The notes beneath the pieces are model-generated. The model was not told the DNA's origin. It saw only the letters and a list, made by a program, of their open reading frames with translations, and did no database searches. Below, in pieces: positions 9,047-18,472 of a stretch of DNA of 64,000 nucleotides. The stretch covers positions 744,001 through 808,000 of the forward strand of contig OZ241390.1 in the NCBI GenBank assembly GCA_965200835.1, given 5' to 3'. A program made the translations under genes and the position numbers. Position 1 is the stretch's first letter. Each line of letters begins with the position of its first letter. The DNA comes from JAPPFW01 sp965200835 (GTDB lineage Bacteria > Actinomycetota > Acidimicrobiia > Spongiisociales > Spongiisociaceae).

Positions 9047-9601
9047 CTAATGGCCGTTCGGGGATCCCGCAAGGGCGGTGAGCGAGGCCACCGCTTGGGC
9101 AGGTGTATCCACCATGGTGATCAACCCGGGCGTAGTGCTCAGCTTCGCAGTGAGCCGATCCACGATCCCGTCCCAGGCGGATCGGAAGGCCACGATCGGC
9201 TTCGGGGCCGCCTCCCGGCGTTCGGCCAGATAGACGTCGTTCCAGACGATCACCAGCTCGGCCAGGGTTCCGATGCTGCCCGGCATGACGATGGCGGCGC
9301 AGGCCATCTCCCACATGGTGTCGATCCGGGCCAGGAGACCTTCCGCCTGGATCTCCTCGGTCAGGAAAGAGTTGCCGCCCGGCCTGCCCGGAAAGAGGGA
9401 GGGGGCGGTTACCCCGATCGCCCGACCACCTGCGGCTACTGCCCCGACCGATACGGCTTCCATCAGCCCCGAATAGCCGCCGTTCACCACTCCGTATCCC
9501 GCCTCGGCCAGCAACCGCCCGACCTCCACCCCCTGCTCGTAGACACCGTCTCCGGGGGTGGCGCGCGACGAACCGAACACGGCCACGATCCTGTCCTGCA
9601 T
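9047..9601 (-). CDS. LOG/SLOG-family Rossmann nucleotide-binding protein
   Basis: A 184-residue protein of the SLOG superfamily (TIGR00725/LOG-like, older name lysine decarboxylase-like). It has an N-terminal Rossmann start IVAVFGSSRATPGD, the GGYSGLMEA loop near 41-49 and MPGSIGTLAEL near 106-116 in place of the classic PGGxGTxxE motif of cytokinin-activating LOG enzymes. The changed glycine makes a nucleotide-sensing or other phosphoribohydrolase role as likely as LOG activity. Start ATG at 9601. It is divergent from the DM13 gene. Confidence 0.75.
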   Translation of the reverse strand: MQDRIVAVFGSSRATPGDGVYEQGVEVGRLLAEAGYGVVNGGYSGLMEAVSVGAVAAGGRAIGVTAPSLFPGRPGGNSFLTEEIQAEGLLARIDTMWEMACAAIVMPGSIGTLAELVIVWNDVYLAERREAAPKPIVAFRSAWDGIVDRLTAKLSTTPGLITMVDTPAQAVASLTALAGSPNGH

Positions 9602-9699
9602 CAGTAGGCATCGTACACGCTGGAGCCGAATACCCGGCGGAGACTGGCCAATACATCATAAGGTCGCCGGATGGGTTGAATAGGCACGAAGGAGGGACC

Positions 9700-10515
9700 A
9701 TGAGTAACCGAGCCCCGTTCTTCAAGCGCAGATCTGTTCAGGTTAGTGCAGTGGTGATAGCTGTACCGATCCTCGCCCTGGCATGGTGGCTGGGCTCACC
9801 GTTGTTCATCGACCAAGTGGTCGACGAACCGTTCCCGCGAGCAGCCATGGCCGTGATCCCCGACGACATGACCGCCGAGGAAGTGGAGCAGGCGATGCTC
9901 GACGCCGAGGTACTCGATCAGCCGGTCGACGAGGACATGCCGGAGCCGGAGGCCGTAACCACCACCCTGAGCGAGGACACCCCGGACCCCGAACCGGTCA
10001 CTACCACCCCCACCGAGCCCGAGACAGATGACGGCACCGAGGAGACCACTCCGATGGTGGAGACGACGACCATGGCCTCCGCTGCCACTACTCAGCCAGC
10101 TGGTGACCAACCTGAACCCGAAGAGGAACAACCCGAACCCGAGGAACCTGCGGAACCCGAGAGCGTCGGTCCGGTAGCGGTAGCCACCGGATCTCTCATG
10201 GACGGTGACGACTACCACAAAGGTTCCGGACAGGTCACCCTATACCGCTTGGAGGATGGCTCCCATGTCGTACGCCTCGAGGACATCGAGGTGACCAACG
10301 GCCCCGACCTCCATGTGATTCTCACCCCCCTGCCCGAGGTCACCAACCGCAACGACGTGCATGCCGAGGGATACCTGGATCTAGGACAGCTCAAGGGGAA
10401 CATCGGCTCCCAGAACTACCCACTCCCACCCGGTCACGAACCGGCGGATGAGCTGACCGTAGTGATCTACTGCGTCCCGTTCAGGGTGGTCTTCGCCACC
10501 GCTCCGCTCGTCTGA
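9700..10515 (+). CDS. membrane-anchored DM13-domain protein
   Basis: 271 residues from the ATG at 9700, chosen because GGAGGG sits just before it; an upstream in-frame TTG at 9676 lacks a ribosome site. It has a basic N-terminus, one membrane helix at about 14-34, a long Asp/Glu/Pro/Thr-rich extracytoplasmic linker (about 60-160, with repeated acidic-proline units) and a C-terminal DM13 domain (HKGSGQVTLYRLEDGSHVV, NGPDLHVILTP, YCVPFRVVFA). DM13 domains are proposed to be electron-transfer or redox modules, and the conserved cysteine near the end fits that. The function here is unproven. Confidence 0.82.
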   Translation: MSNRAPFFKRRSVQVSAVVIAVPILALAWWLGSPLFIDQVVDEPFPRAAMAVIPDDMTAEEVEQAMLDAEVLDQPVDEDMPEPEAVTTTLSEDTPDPEPVTTTPTEPETDDGTEETTPMVETTTMASAATTQPAGDQPEPEEEQPEPEEPAEPESVGPVAVATGSLMDGDDYHKGSGQVTLYRLEDGSHVVRLEDIEVTNGPDLHVILTPLPEVTNRNDVHAEGYLDLGQLKGNIGSQNYPLPPGHEPADELTVVIYCVPFRVVFATAPLV

Positions 10516-10543
10516 AGGGGACCGGCCTACCCCTCACCGGGGC

Positions 10544-12613
10544 CTAGCAGAGGGTCTCCTCGATGGCGGACCTGACTCGCTGCGGGGTGATGATGGCATG
10601 GTGCTCCACCCCGAACTGGGGCCAGGGGGCATCGAAACCGGCCACTCGGACGATGGGGGCCTCCAGGTCGTAGAGGGCCTCCTCGGCGACGGTGGCTGCC
10701 ACCTCGGCGGCCACCCCGGCGGTCCGGGGAGGCTCCTGGACCAGCACCAGCCGCCCGGTCTTCTGCACCGACTCCAGGACGGTCTCCCGATCCCAGGGCT
10801 TCAGGGTCCGCAGATCGATCACCTCGCAGTCGACCCCGTCCCCAGCCAGGCTGTCCGCCGCGCTCAGAGCCACCCGCACCATCCCGCCGTAGGTGACCAC
10901 GGTCACGTCTCCTCCCGGTCTTGGGATCCGGGCCCGCCCGATCGGCAGGCGGTAATAGTCGGTCGGGACGTCCTCCCGCCCGGCCCGGTAGAGCACCTTG
11001 GGCTCGAGGAACAGGACCGGGTCGGGACTTTCCACGGCGGCGGTGAGCAAGCCCTTGGCATCCACTGCGGTGGAGGGCATCACCACGGTCAGGCCGGGCG
11101 TGTGAACGAAGTAGGCCTCCGGACTGTCGGCGTGGAACTCGTGAGGAGCGATGCCTCCCCCGTTCGGCCAGCGGACCACGATCGGCAACGACACGTTGCT
11201 CCTAGTCCGAAAACGGAACCTCGCCATGTGACTCACGATCTGGTCGAAGGCGGGATAGACGAACCCGTCGAACTGGATCTCCACCACCGGACGGGCGCCG
11301 CCGATCGCCATGCCCACCGCCGTGCCCGCAATGCCCGTCTCGCACAGCGGGGTGTCGATCACCCGCTCCCCGCCGTAACGGTCCAGCAGGCCCTCGGTGA
11401 TCCGGAACACCCCACCGGTCTTCCCAACATCCTCCCCCATCATCAGCACGTCGTCATAGCGGTCCATCACCTCCACCAGGGCGGCGTTTATCGCCTCGGC
11501 CATGGTCCAGCGACGGGTAGGGCCGCGCAGCACCGGGTCGTGGCCGATCCTCCACAGCTCGCCGGGGACGATCTCCGACCTCCGGCCGCCTTCCCGCCTC
11601 ATGGCGGTGCCGAACTGATCGGCCAGCTGCTCCGGAACCCGGGCATACACGTGCCGGATGGCCTGCTCGCGGGGCGGATCCTCCCGAGCTTCGAGTCCAG
11701 CTATCGCTCTGTCGAACTTCTCCGACTCGGTCCTGACCTGCTCGTCTATCTCGTCCGACCACAGCTCCTGGCCAACCAGGAAGCTCTTGAACCGCACCAG
11801 CGGATCCCGGGCCCGCCAGCTATCCACCTCCTCGTCCGCCCGATACAGGCTGGGATTGTCGGCCGTGGCATGGGGTCCGAACCGATAGGTCACCGCTTCG
11901 ATCAGAGTCGGACCGTCCCCCCGGCGAGCCCGCTCGACGGCCTGCCGGGTCGCCGAATAGACCGCCAGCACGTCCATCCCATCTACCCGGATGCCCGGCA
12001 TACCGTATCCGAGGGCCTTGTCAGCCAGTACCGCCGCGGCGCTCTGCTTCCGGACCGGCATGGAGATAGCCCATCCGTTGTTGGAGCACAGGAAAACGGT
12101 GGGAGTCCTCCACACCCCGGCGAAGTTCATTGCCGAGTGGAAGTCACTCTCGGAGGTTGCACCGTCCCCGAAGTAGACGACCGTGATCAGGCTCTCGCCC
12201 GCCAGGCGGGCGGCATGAGCATGACCCACCGCATGGGGAAGCTGGGTGGCAATGGGGATGGTGTGGATGTTCATCCGGTATCTATTCACCTCCCAGTCCC
12301 GGTTGGGCAGGCCTCGGAAGTACGACAGCATCACCGGCAGGGGCATCCCTCTGGCGAGCTGCACAGCGTGCTCCCGGTAGCTGGGATAGATCCAGTCCTC
12401 CGGGCCGATCGCGTAGGCAGAGCCGATCTGGGTGGCCTCCTGGCCCTCCGCCGGTGGGAAGGTCCCGAGACGCCCCTGGCGTTGCAGGTTCATCGCCCGC
12501 CGATCGAACTGGCGACCCAGCGCCATCAACCGGTACATCTCTATCAGGTCCTTGTCTTCCAGATCCGGCGGCTCCCCGACCAGACGACCGGACGGATCGA
12601 GAATCTGCAACAC
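10544..12613 (-). CDS. fused E1 alpha-beta subunit of branched-chain 2-oxoacid dehydrogenase
   Basis: A thiamine-diphosphate E1 component carrying both subunits in one chain (689 residues from GTG 12613, preceded by GGAAGG). The alpha half has the ThDP motif GDGATSESDFHSAMNF and SNNGWAIS. The beta half starts near residue 360 with RWTMAEAINAAL, MGEDVGKTGGVFRIT and ends YDLEAPIVRVAGFDAPWPQF. It would decarboxylate branched-chain 2-oxoacids and pass the acyl group to a lipoyl E2, but no E2 or E3 gene is nearby. A longer frame reaching 12763 would overlap hisC and is not preferred. Pyruvate as substrate is possible. Confidence 0.85.
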   Translation of the reverse strand: MLQILDPSGRLVGEPPDLEDKDLIEMYRLMALGRQFDRRAMNLQRQGRLGTFPPAEGQEATQIGSAYAIGPEDWIYPSYREHAVQLARGMPLPVMLSYFRGLPNRDWEVNRYRMNIHTIPIATQLPHAVGHAHAARLAGESLITVVYFGDGATSESDFHSAMNFAGVWRTPTVFLCSNNGWAISMPVRKQSAAAVLADKALGYGMPGIRVDGMDVLAVYSATRQAVERARRGDGPTLIEAVTYRFGPHATADNPSLYRADEEVDSWRARDPLVRFKSFLVGQELWSDEIDEQVRTESEKFDRAIAGLEAREDPPREQAIRHVYARVPEQLADQFGTAMRREGGRRSEIVPGELWRIGHDPVLRGPTRRWTMAEAINAALVEVMDRYDDVLMMGEDVGKTGGVFRITEGLLDRYGGERVIDTPLCETGIAGTAVGMAIGGARPVVEIQFDGFVYPAFDQIVSHMARFRFRTRSNVSLPIVVRWPNGGGIAPHEFHADSPEAYFVHTPGLTVVMPSTAVDAKGLLTAAVESPDPVLFLEPKVLYRAGREDVPTDYYRLPIGRARIPRPGGDVTVVTYGGMVRVALSAADSLAGDGVDCEVIDLRTLKPWDRETVLESVQKTGRLVLVQEPPRTAGVAAEVAATVAEEALYDLEAPIVRVAGFDAPWPQFGVEHHAIITPQRVRSAIEETLC

Positions 12614-12740
12614 CGAAACTTCCTTCCGACGACCTGCCGCCATTCTAAAGGCCGACCCTGACACGGCCCGGTTACCGGAACGCCCGCCAGGCCCGTCACC
12701 GGTGGGCGAGCTGTCGAGGTGAACTGGTACCGTTGAGCGC

Positions 12741-13823
12741 ATGATCCGTGTGCGTTCCGACATCGACCGGCTGGCACCCTATGTGGGTAGCCCGGGCGCT
12801 GATGAGATCGCCCACCGCTACGGGGTGCGGCATGTCCTCAGGCTGGGGACCAACGAGCACCCCCTGCCGCCCTTTCCCGAGGTCCAGGACGCCATTGCCT
12901 CTGCCGCCGCCGGGCTCAACCGGTATCCCGATCATGACGCCACCCGGCTTGCCGAAGTCCTGGCAGACACACTCTGCGTTCCCAGCGATCATCTCTGGTT
13001 CGGTGCCGGCAGCTCCGAGCTGCTTACCACCACTGCCATTGCCCTCGGAGGGAGCGGGAGCAGCATCCTCTACCCTTGGATTTCATTCGAGATGTACCGG
13101 ATCAACGCCACCCTGGCCGGTGCCGAGAGCATCACCGTGCCGCTCGACGAGCAACACTGCCTCGACCTGCAGGCGATGGCAGCGGCCATCAGGGATGACA
13201 CCACTCTGATCTACCTCTGCAATCCCAACAACCCCACCGGCACCTATCTTCCCCAGTCCGAGATCCGGGCGTTCGTCGATCAGGTCCCGGACACCACCCT
13301 GGTGGTGGTGGACGAGGCCTACGGCGAATTCGTGGCCGCCGAGGACCAGCCGACCGCCATCCCCCTGGCCATGGAGCGACCGAACGTGACCGTCGCCCGC
13401 ACCTTCTCCAAGATCTACGGTCTGGCCGGCCTCCGCATCGGATACCTGATCGGCCGTCCCGAGACGCTCCACTCCCTGCGCAAGGCCCATACCCCATACA
13501 CCACCAACTCCCTGGCCCAGGTCGCCGCCCTAGCCGCACTCGGCTGCCCGGAGCGCTTGCGAGAACGCTTCGCCCTCAACCGGCAGGAGGTCGAGTACCT
13601 GGAGGCTGCCCTGGACGAACGGGGGATGGACTATGCCTCCAGCCAGGCCAACTTCGTGTGGATACGCCTCGGCCCGAGTGCCCCAACCATCATCCGGCGG
13701 TTGCTCGAGCGGGGCACGATCATCCGCACCGGCAACGAAGAGTGGACCCGGGTGACGGTCGGCACCCCAGAGGAGAGTCGCCGCCTCGTGTCCGACCTGG
13801 ATCTGGTAGTCGACTCAGGCTGA
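12741..13823 (+). CDS. hisC: histidinol-phosphate aminotransferase
   Basis: A 360-residue fold-type I aminotransferase matching HisC, which converts imidazole acetol phosphate to histidinol phosphate in histidine synthesis. NPNNPTGTYLP (about 161-171), VVVDEAYGEF (188-197) and TFSKIYGLAGLRIGY with the PLP lysine near 224 are all present. ATG at 12741 is divergent from the E1 gene, leaving about 127 bases to the preferred E1 start. Related aromatic aminotransferases share these motifs, and no other his gene is in view, so the substrate is inferred. Confidence 0.85.
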   Translation: MIRVRSDIDRLAPYVGSPGADEIAHRYGVRHVLRLGTNEHPLPPFPEVQDAIASAAAGLNRYPDHDATRLAEVLADTLCVPSDHLWFGAGSSELLTTTAIALGGSGSSILYPWISFEMYRINATLAGAESITVPLDEQHCLDLQAMAAAIRDDTTLIYLCNPNNPTGTYLPQSEIRAFVDQVPDTTLVVVDEAYGEFVAAEDQPTAIPLAMERPNVTVARTFSKIYGLAGLRIGYLIGRPETLHSLRKAHTPYTTNSLAQVAALAALGCPERLRERFALNRQEVEYLEAALDERGMDYASSQANFVWIRLGPSAPTIIRRLLERGTIIRTGNEEWTRVTVGTPEESRRLVSDLDLVVDSG

Positions 13824-13947
13824 CCCGAACCCGCGGGTGGCTCCAACCAGAAGTCCACGGTAGTTAGAACCTCCTGGGCTAGAGTTTGGGTAGCACCAGC
13901 CACCCCCAGACTACCTCTAGGCGCGCTGGCATCGAACGGGAGGCACC

Positions 13948-16638
13948 ATGAGAATGTTGGTCAGAGGCCTTTCTACCGCGGTGGTCCGCTGGCCACGCCT
14001 CATCATCGCCCTTACCGTGGCGATCTCCATCGGCTTCGGTTCTCTATCTCAGAACTTCGCACCCCAGGAGGACTCCAACGAGTCGTTCGCTCCGGACGCT
14101 CCCGAGCTCGCCGCCTCGGGGAGGATCGCCGATCTGTTCGGCACCGAGTCCACCACCTCAGTCATGCAGGTGATAGTCAAGTCCGAAGGCGGCAACGTCT
14201 TCAGCCCGGATGGGCTGGCCGCCGTCGGCGCGCTGCACCAAACGATCATGACCGGTGCGTTGGCCGAGCGGTTGGTCCAGGACCGACCCGATCCAGTAGC
14301 AACTTTCTTAGCGCCGATCTTCTTCGCCACCGGTGGCGGACCACCACCCCAATCGGAGGCAGAACTCCATCAGGCGTTCCATGAAGGGATGACCATGATG
14401 CCCCCTGGCGCAGCCGGGTTCATAGAACTCATGGTTCCCCAGGATGCCGACCTGACGGATCCGTTCGCCGACCAGGGACTCATGATCGTCTTCACCTCCG
14501 GAGCCGAGGGGGACGCCGATTTCGATCGCTTCGTAGAGTTGAGCAGCCAAGCCGCCGACGAGATGCGTGCCACCCCCCTTCCCCAAGGCTTCTCGGTCGA
14601 GCCATTCTCATTCGAGTTGCTCTTCACCAACACCGACGAGTTCACCAGCGAGATAGGCCGTCTGTTCGGAACCGCCGGTCTGATCATCTGCCTGGTGCTG
14701 GCGCTGGTGTTCCTGATCAGACCCCGGCGGAAGGTCGGGCTCGTCGTGATGCGGGTAGGGATCGTGGCGGCTGTGGCGGCCATCGTGCTGGTGATCCTCC
14801 CCACCCTGGCCATAGTCCTCGACAGCGTGTTCCCGGACGCTCTGGCAGATTGGAACAGCAGCGCCCTGTTCGGGGTCGCCGGATTCGTGCTGTTGGCGCT
14901 GTTCCTTTCATGGACGTTTATCGACCGTGGCCTGAAACGGACCACGGCCGACACGATCCTCACCCTCATCGCCATCGCCTTCGCCATCTCGTGGATGAAC
15001 GGGATCGGGTACCTGCTCTTCGAGGACATGAGCCCGATGGCCCAGATCCTTCCCATCCTGCTGATCGGACTGGGGGTGGACTACTCCATCCACATGTCGC
15101 TCCGCTACCGGGAGGAGATCGCGGGAGGCGCAACAGTCGACGGAGCGGTGCGCAAAGCCATCCGGACCGTGGGAGTGGCTCTGGTGCTGGCTACCATCAC
15201 CACTGCGGTCGGGTTCATGACCAACGTCTTCAACGAGATCCCGGCCCTTCGGGAGTTCGGTGTGCTGGCTTCCATCGGGATCGCCTCTTCCTTCCTGCTG
15301 AAGCTCACCTTCGTGCCGGCGATGCGACTCCTCCTCAGCCGTAGGGGTCTGGCCAAGTACGGCGACACTCCCATTCCTCAAGTTGCCCATCCCGACTCGC
15401 GGTACACCTCGGCTTTGGGCAGGATGGTCGGGCGAACCTCCGGTCTCGCCAAGCGGACTGCCGGAGCAGTGGTCATCGTGGCCGTCGTACTGGGCGGGGT
15501 AGGCGCCTGGGGTTCCACCCAGCTGGAGACCAAGTTCTCCTTCCTCGACTTCATACCGGTCACCTCACCCCTGCGAGCCACCTTCGAAGACCTGATCGCC
15601 GACTACGGGGGTGGTTTCGGCGAGGAGACCCAGGTCCTCATAGAGGGAGATGTGACCTCGGGAGCGGCGTGGAACGCCATGGTTACCGCCACCGGAGCAG
15701 CGGCGGACACTCCCGATGTGCTCACCTTCGGCAACTTGCCGGTCGGCAGCTCGCCGGTTTCGGTCATCAGCCAGCTCTCGGCTCCGGTGGCTCCCACCTA
15801 TTCACCGGCGGTCGAAGAAGCCTTCATCGCGGCCGGAGGGGACCCGACCACCTACCTGGTTGCTGCGGATGCCGATATGGGCACCGTTTACGACGCAGCT
15901 TGGGAGGCTGACCCGGCCTCCATGCAGCAGGTCCTCCACCGGACCGATACCGGATATGACGCGGCCCTGTTCGGATTGACCACCCAAGCAGGTGAGGAGC
16001 GAGCCGGAGCTTTGAGGGTCAATCTGATCGACGACTTCCGGTCGGTAGCCGACCTGGGCCTATCGGCCATAGCCACCTCGGAAGAGATCATCCAGGACGT
16101 GGTGGTGACCACCCTGCGCGACTCGCAGGTCTCCTCCTTGTTACTCACCCTCGCCGCAGCCCTGCTGCTACTGGTGGTGAACTTCTGGTACGACGCCCGC
16201 CGCCCGATGCTGGGGGTCATCACCACCATCCCGGTAGCGCTGGTCGTGCTCTGGTCCTTCGGCCTGATGGCCGGCTTCGGGATACCATTCGGGCCGGTGA
16301 CAGCCACGATCTCGGCTTTGTCGATCGGGATAGGCATTCCTTACATGATCCACATCACCCACCGGTTCCTGGAGGACCGGAGGCGCTACGACCTGGGAAC
16401 GGCGATCGAGTCCACCCTCAGCCATACCGGTGGGGCACTCATGGGTTCGGCCCTAACCACCGTGGCCGGCTTCGGAATCCTGACCACGTCGACCACCATC
16501 CCGTTCCGCCAGTTCGGATTCGTGACTGCCTACACCATCTTGCTGGCCAGCCTCACCGCTGTTCTGGTGCTGCCGTCGATGCTGGCACTATGGGCCAGAT
16601 GGCATGAGCGCAGGCAAAGCGCTCAGACTGCCGCCTGA
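13948..16638 (+). CDS. MMPL/RND-superfamily exporter
   Basis: An 896-residue polytopic transporter with the duplicated RND architecture: membrane helix near 14-36, a large extracytoplasmic loop, five helices around 230-460, a second helix-loop unit starting near 495 and five more helices at about 720-890. Segments GLGVDYSIHMSLRYREE and SIGIGIPYMIHITHRF are the repeated motifs of TM4-type helices in the COG1033/MMPL group. It probably exports lipids or other hydrophobic compounds by proton antiport. It has an SD (GGGAGGCACC) before ATG 13948 and stands alone. Confidence 0.85.
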   Translation: MRMLVRGLSTAVVRWPRLIIALTVAISIGFGSLSQNFAPQEDSNESFAPDAPELAASGRIADLFGTESTTSVMQVIVKSEGGNVFSPDGLAAVGALHQTIMTGALAERLVQDRPDPVATFLAPIFFATGGGPPPQSEAELHQAFHEGMTMMPPGAAGFIELMVPQDADLTDPFADQGLMIVFTSGAEGDADFDRFVELSSQAADEMRATPLPQGFSVEPFSFELLFTNTDEFTSEIGRLFGTAGLIICLVLALVFLIRPRRKVGLVVMRVGIVAAVAAIVLVILPTLAIVLDSVFPDALADWNSSALFGVAGFVLLALFLSWTFIDRGLKRTTADTILTLIAIAFAISWMNGIGYLLFEDMSPMAQILPILLIGLGVDYSIHMSLRYREEIAGGATVDGAVRKAIRTVGVALVLATITTAVGFMTNVFNEIPALREFGVLASIGIASSFLLKLTFVPAMRLLLSRRGLAKYGDTPIPQVAHPDSRYTSALGRMVGRTSGLAKRTAGAVVIVAVVLGGVGAWGSTQLETKFSFLDFIPVTSPLRATFEDLIADYGGGFGEETQVLIEGDVTSGAAWNAMVTATGAAADTPDVLTFGNLPVGSSPVSVISQLSAPVAPTYSPAVEEAFIAAGGDPTTYLVAADADMGTVYDAAWEADPASMQQVLHRTDTGYDAALFGLTTQAGEERAGALRVNLIDDFRSVADLGLSAIATSEEIIQDVVVTTLRDSQVSSLLLTLAAALLLLVVNFWYDARRPMLGVITTIPVALVVLWSFGLMAGFGIPFGPVTATISALSIGIGIPYMIHITHRFLEDRRRYDLGTAIESTLSHTGGALMGSALTTVAGFGILTTSTTIPFRQFGFVTAYTILLASLTAVLVLPSMLALWARWHERRQSAQTAA

Positions 16639-16708
16639 GGATCAGAGAGCAACCCGGCCTACCCGTAACCGCAGGCTCAATGCGGATGTGGGGGTCGGGC
16701 CGCGTCTG

Positions 16709-17299
16709 CTAGCGGTTGGAAGACCCGATCTGATCGGACCCACCGTCCAACCAGGAGCTGGCCCGGTCCAGCAGCCAGGTGCTCACCGCATGGGCGCATT
16801 CGAGCACGTCGCAGGTCTTGAGCTCCCTCATGTACATCTTGCGCAAGGGAAGGTCCAAGCGGCCCACCAGCGATAGGCTGCGGGTGGCCGGATCGGTCAC
16901 CGACATGTAGGTGTCGGTGGCTGACACCTCCACCGGCAGAGTGGTTCCGGATACGCCGGCGAGCTCGGTAGCGAGGATCAGCAGATCCGGCGGGTTGGGG
17001 AGCGGCGGCAGGGCCCATTTGAAGAACAGCGGCAGCTGGAGCTTCTCGTCCTGCTCCTCGTCGATCTCGGCATCGCTCGACATGAGATCGTCGAACGCCA
17101 GGATGACCCGCGGATCGACCTCGAGCACCATCAGCATCTCGAGCGGTCCCTCGCAGGCCTGCTCCGGATGCAGATCGACCTCCCAGGCCTGGCCGAGCGA
17201 GTACGACTCGATGAAGTGACGCTCGGCATGCACATGGAAGCCATGCTCGACGGCGTGCGCCTTGGTGTCGGTGATGAACCCGGCCAGATCCACTGCCAT
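16709..17299 (-). CDS. hypothetical protein
   Basis: 197 residues from ATG 17299. A longer frame reaches a GTG at 17365, but that lacks a ribosome site and its extra residues look unstructured. The protein is acidic and soluble, has no signal peptide or membrane helix, and has alternating hydrophobic segments (LEMLMVLEVDPRVILAFDDL, PPDLLILATEL) suggesting a compact alpha/beta fold. I do not recognise the family. It is convergent with the MMPL gene and 78 bases downstream of the methyltransferase on the same strand. Confidence 0.6.
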   Translation of the reverse strand: MAVDLAGFITDTKAHAVEHGFHVHAERHFIESYSLGQAWEVDLHPEQACEGPLEMLMVLEVDPRVILAFDDLMSSDAEIDEEQDEKLQLPLFFKWALPPLPNPPDLLILATELAGVSGTTLPVEVSATDTYMSVTDPATRSLSLVGRLDLPLRKMYMRELKTCDVLECAHAVSTWLLDRASSWLDGGSDQIGSSNR

Positions 17300-17377
17300 G
17301 GCGTCTTGCCTAATGGACTGGATAGGTTCGGCAGAAGCTGATGGCCCCGCACCGCGGGTAGCCACCGGGGATGTAGA

Positions 17378-18445
17378 TCAAGGACGGACCTCGTAGTAGA
17401 AGTGGGTCGGGTCGTCGTCGAACTTGATCACCCGAAAGGAGGTGAATCCGGCTTCTAGGGCGATCGCTTTCGCCGCCCCCGGATGAAACCCCAGGGTGCC
17501 CAGCCCTGCCGCATCCTCGGCAGAGGTGGCCGACAGCAGACAGGCAGACACGCTGTAGCCATACATCATGGCCAGCAGCGGATTCTTGAGGTTCTTCTCA
17601 AACTTGCTGGAGCACTTCACGTCCTTGATAAGCCACACACCATCGGGACGCAATGATCGCCGGATGGCAGAGGCCACCTGATGGGGAAAAGGCATGTCAT
17701 GCATACAGTCCAGCGCCAGGATCAGGTCGTACCGCCCATCAGCGGGTAGCTCTTCCCCGCCCACTTGGCATATCGAGGCATTGGCCAGCGCGGCGGTCCG
17801 CCGCTCGGCCCGCTCCACCGCAAAACCGGATGGTTCGTAACCGACCACGTTGCTGGCCGGGAACCGCTCCGCCACGGCCCGTACCGAAATGCCGCCGCCG
17901 CAACCCACGTCAGCCACTTCGGCACCATTCTCCAACCGCTCGACCAGCCCGTCCACCGAGGGGAGAACGGTCGAGATCAGATAGTCCCCCACCCAGGGCT
18001 TGTTCATCCGATCCATCTGACGGGCTACCGGAAGGCCCATGTCATGGTAGGTGAGGCCTATTCCGGAACGGAACGCCTCCAGTATCTCGTCGATGCGATC
18101 GGGATGGAACCCACCGATGAATGCACCGGCCGCGAACGACAGAGCGTTGTCGTCCACCAGCACCCGCTCAGCTTCGGGTTCCAGCGAGAAGGCACCCTCG
18201 GGGCTACGAATCACCAGCCCGGCGGCCGCCTGGCCCAGCAGCCACTCCCGCAACCATCGTTCATCCAGACCAGTCTGCTCGGCCAGCCCCTCCGAGGTGA
18301 TCTCCCGGCCTCCGGCCAAGGCTTCATAGAGACCCAGGCGGTCACCTACGTGGATCATGAGGCTCACCACCTCGCCCTGCTTGTACTGCCACACCTTGAG
18401 GGCGTAGGCCTTCAGACGATCGGGATCCACGGGTCGCTTGGGCAT
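17378..18445 (-). CDS. SAM-dependent methyltransferase with N-terminal winged helix
   Basis: 355 residues from ATG 18445; an upstream in-frame GTG at 18472 is also possible because it abuts the preceding stop. The N-terminal 100 residues resemble the winged-helix dimerisation domain of O-methyltransferases (GLYEALAGG, LAEQTGLDERWLREWL). The C-terminal Rossmann domain has motif I VADVGCGGGISV and a LALDCMHDMPF segment after it. The substrate is unknown. Its start lies right after the VWA lipoprotein pseudogene, suggesting a former shared transcript. Confidence 0.82.
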   Translation of the reverse strand: MPKRPVDPDRLKAYALKVWQYKQGEVVSLMIHVGDRLGLYEALAGGREITSEGLAEQTGLDERWLREWLLGQAAAGLVIRSPEGAFSLEPEAERVLVDDNALSFAAGAFIGGFHPDRIDEILEAFRSGIGLTYHDMGLPVARQMDRMNKPWVGDYLISTVLPSVDGLVERLENGAEVADVGCGGGISVRAVAERFPASNVVGYEPSGFAVERAERRTAALANASICQVGGEELPADGRYDLILALDCMHDMPFPHQVASAIRRSLRPDGVWLIKDVKCSSKFEKNLKNPLLAMMYGYSVSACLLSATSAEDAAGLGTLGFHPGAAKAIALEAGFTSFRVIKFDDDPTHFYYEVRP

Positions 18446-18472
18446 GGAGCCGAGCTTACCGATCTGACACAC

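Noticed and set aside
10598..12661. A 687-codon open frame on the plus strand
   Set aside because: It is the antisense shadow of the fused E1 gene; its His/Pro/Gly-rich translation has no domain and appears because high-GC codons keep the opposite strand open.
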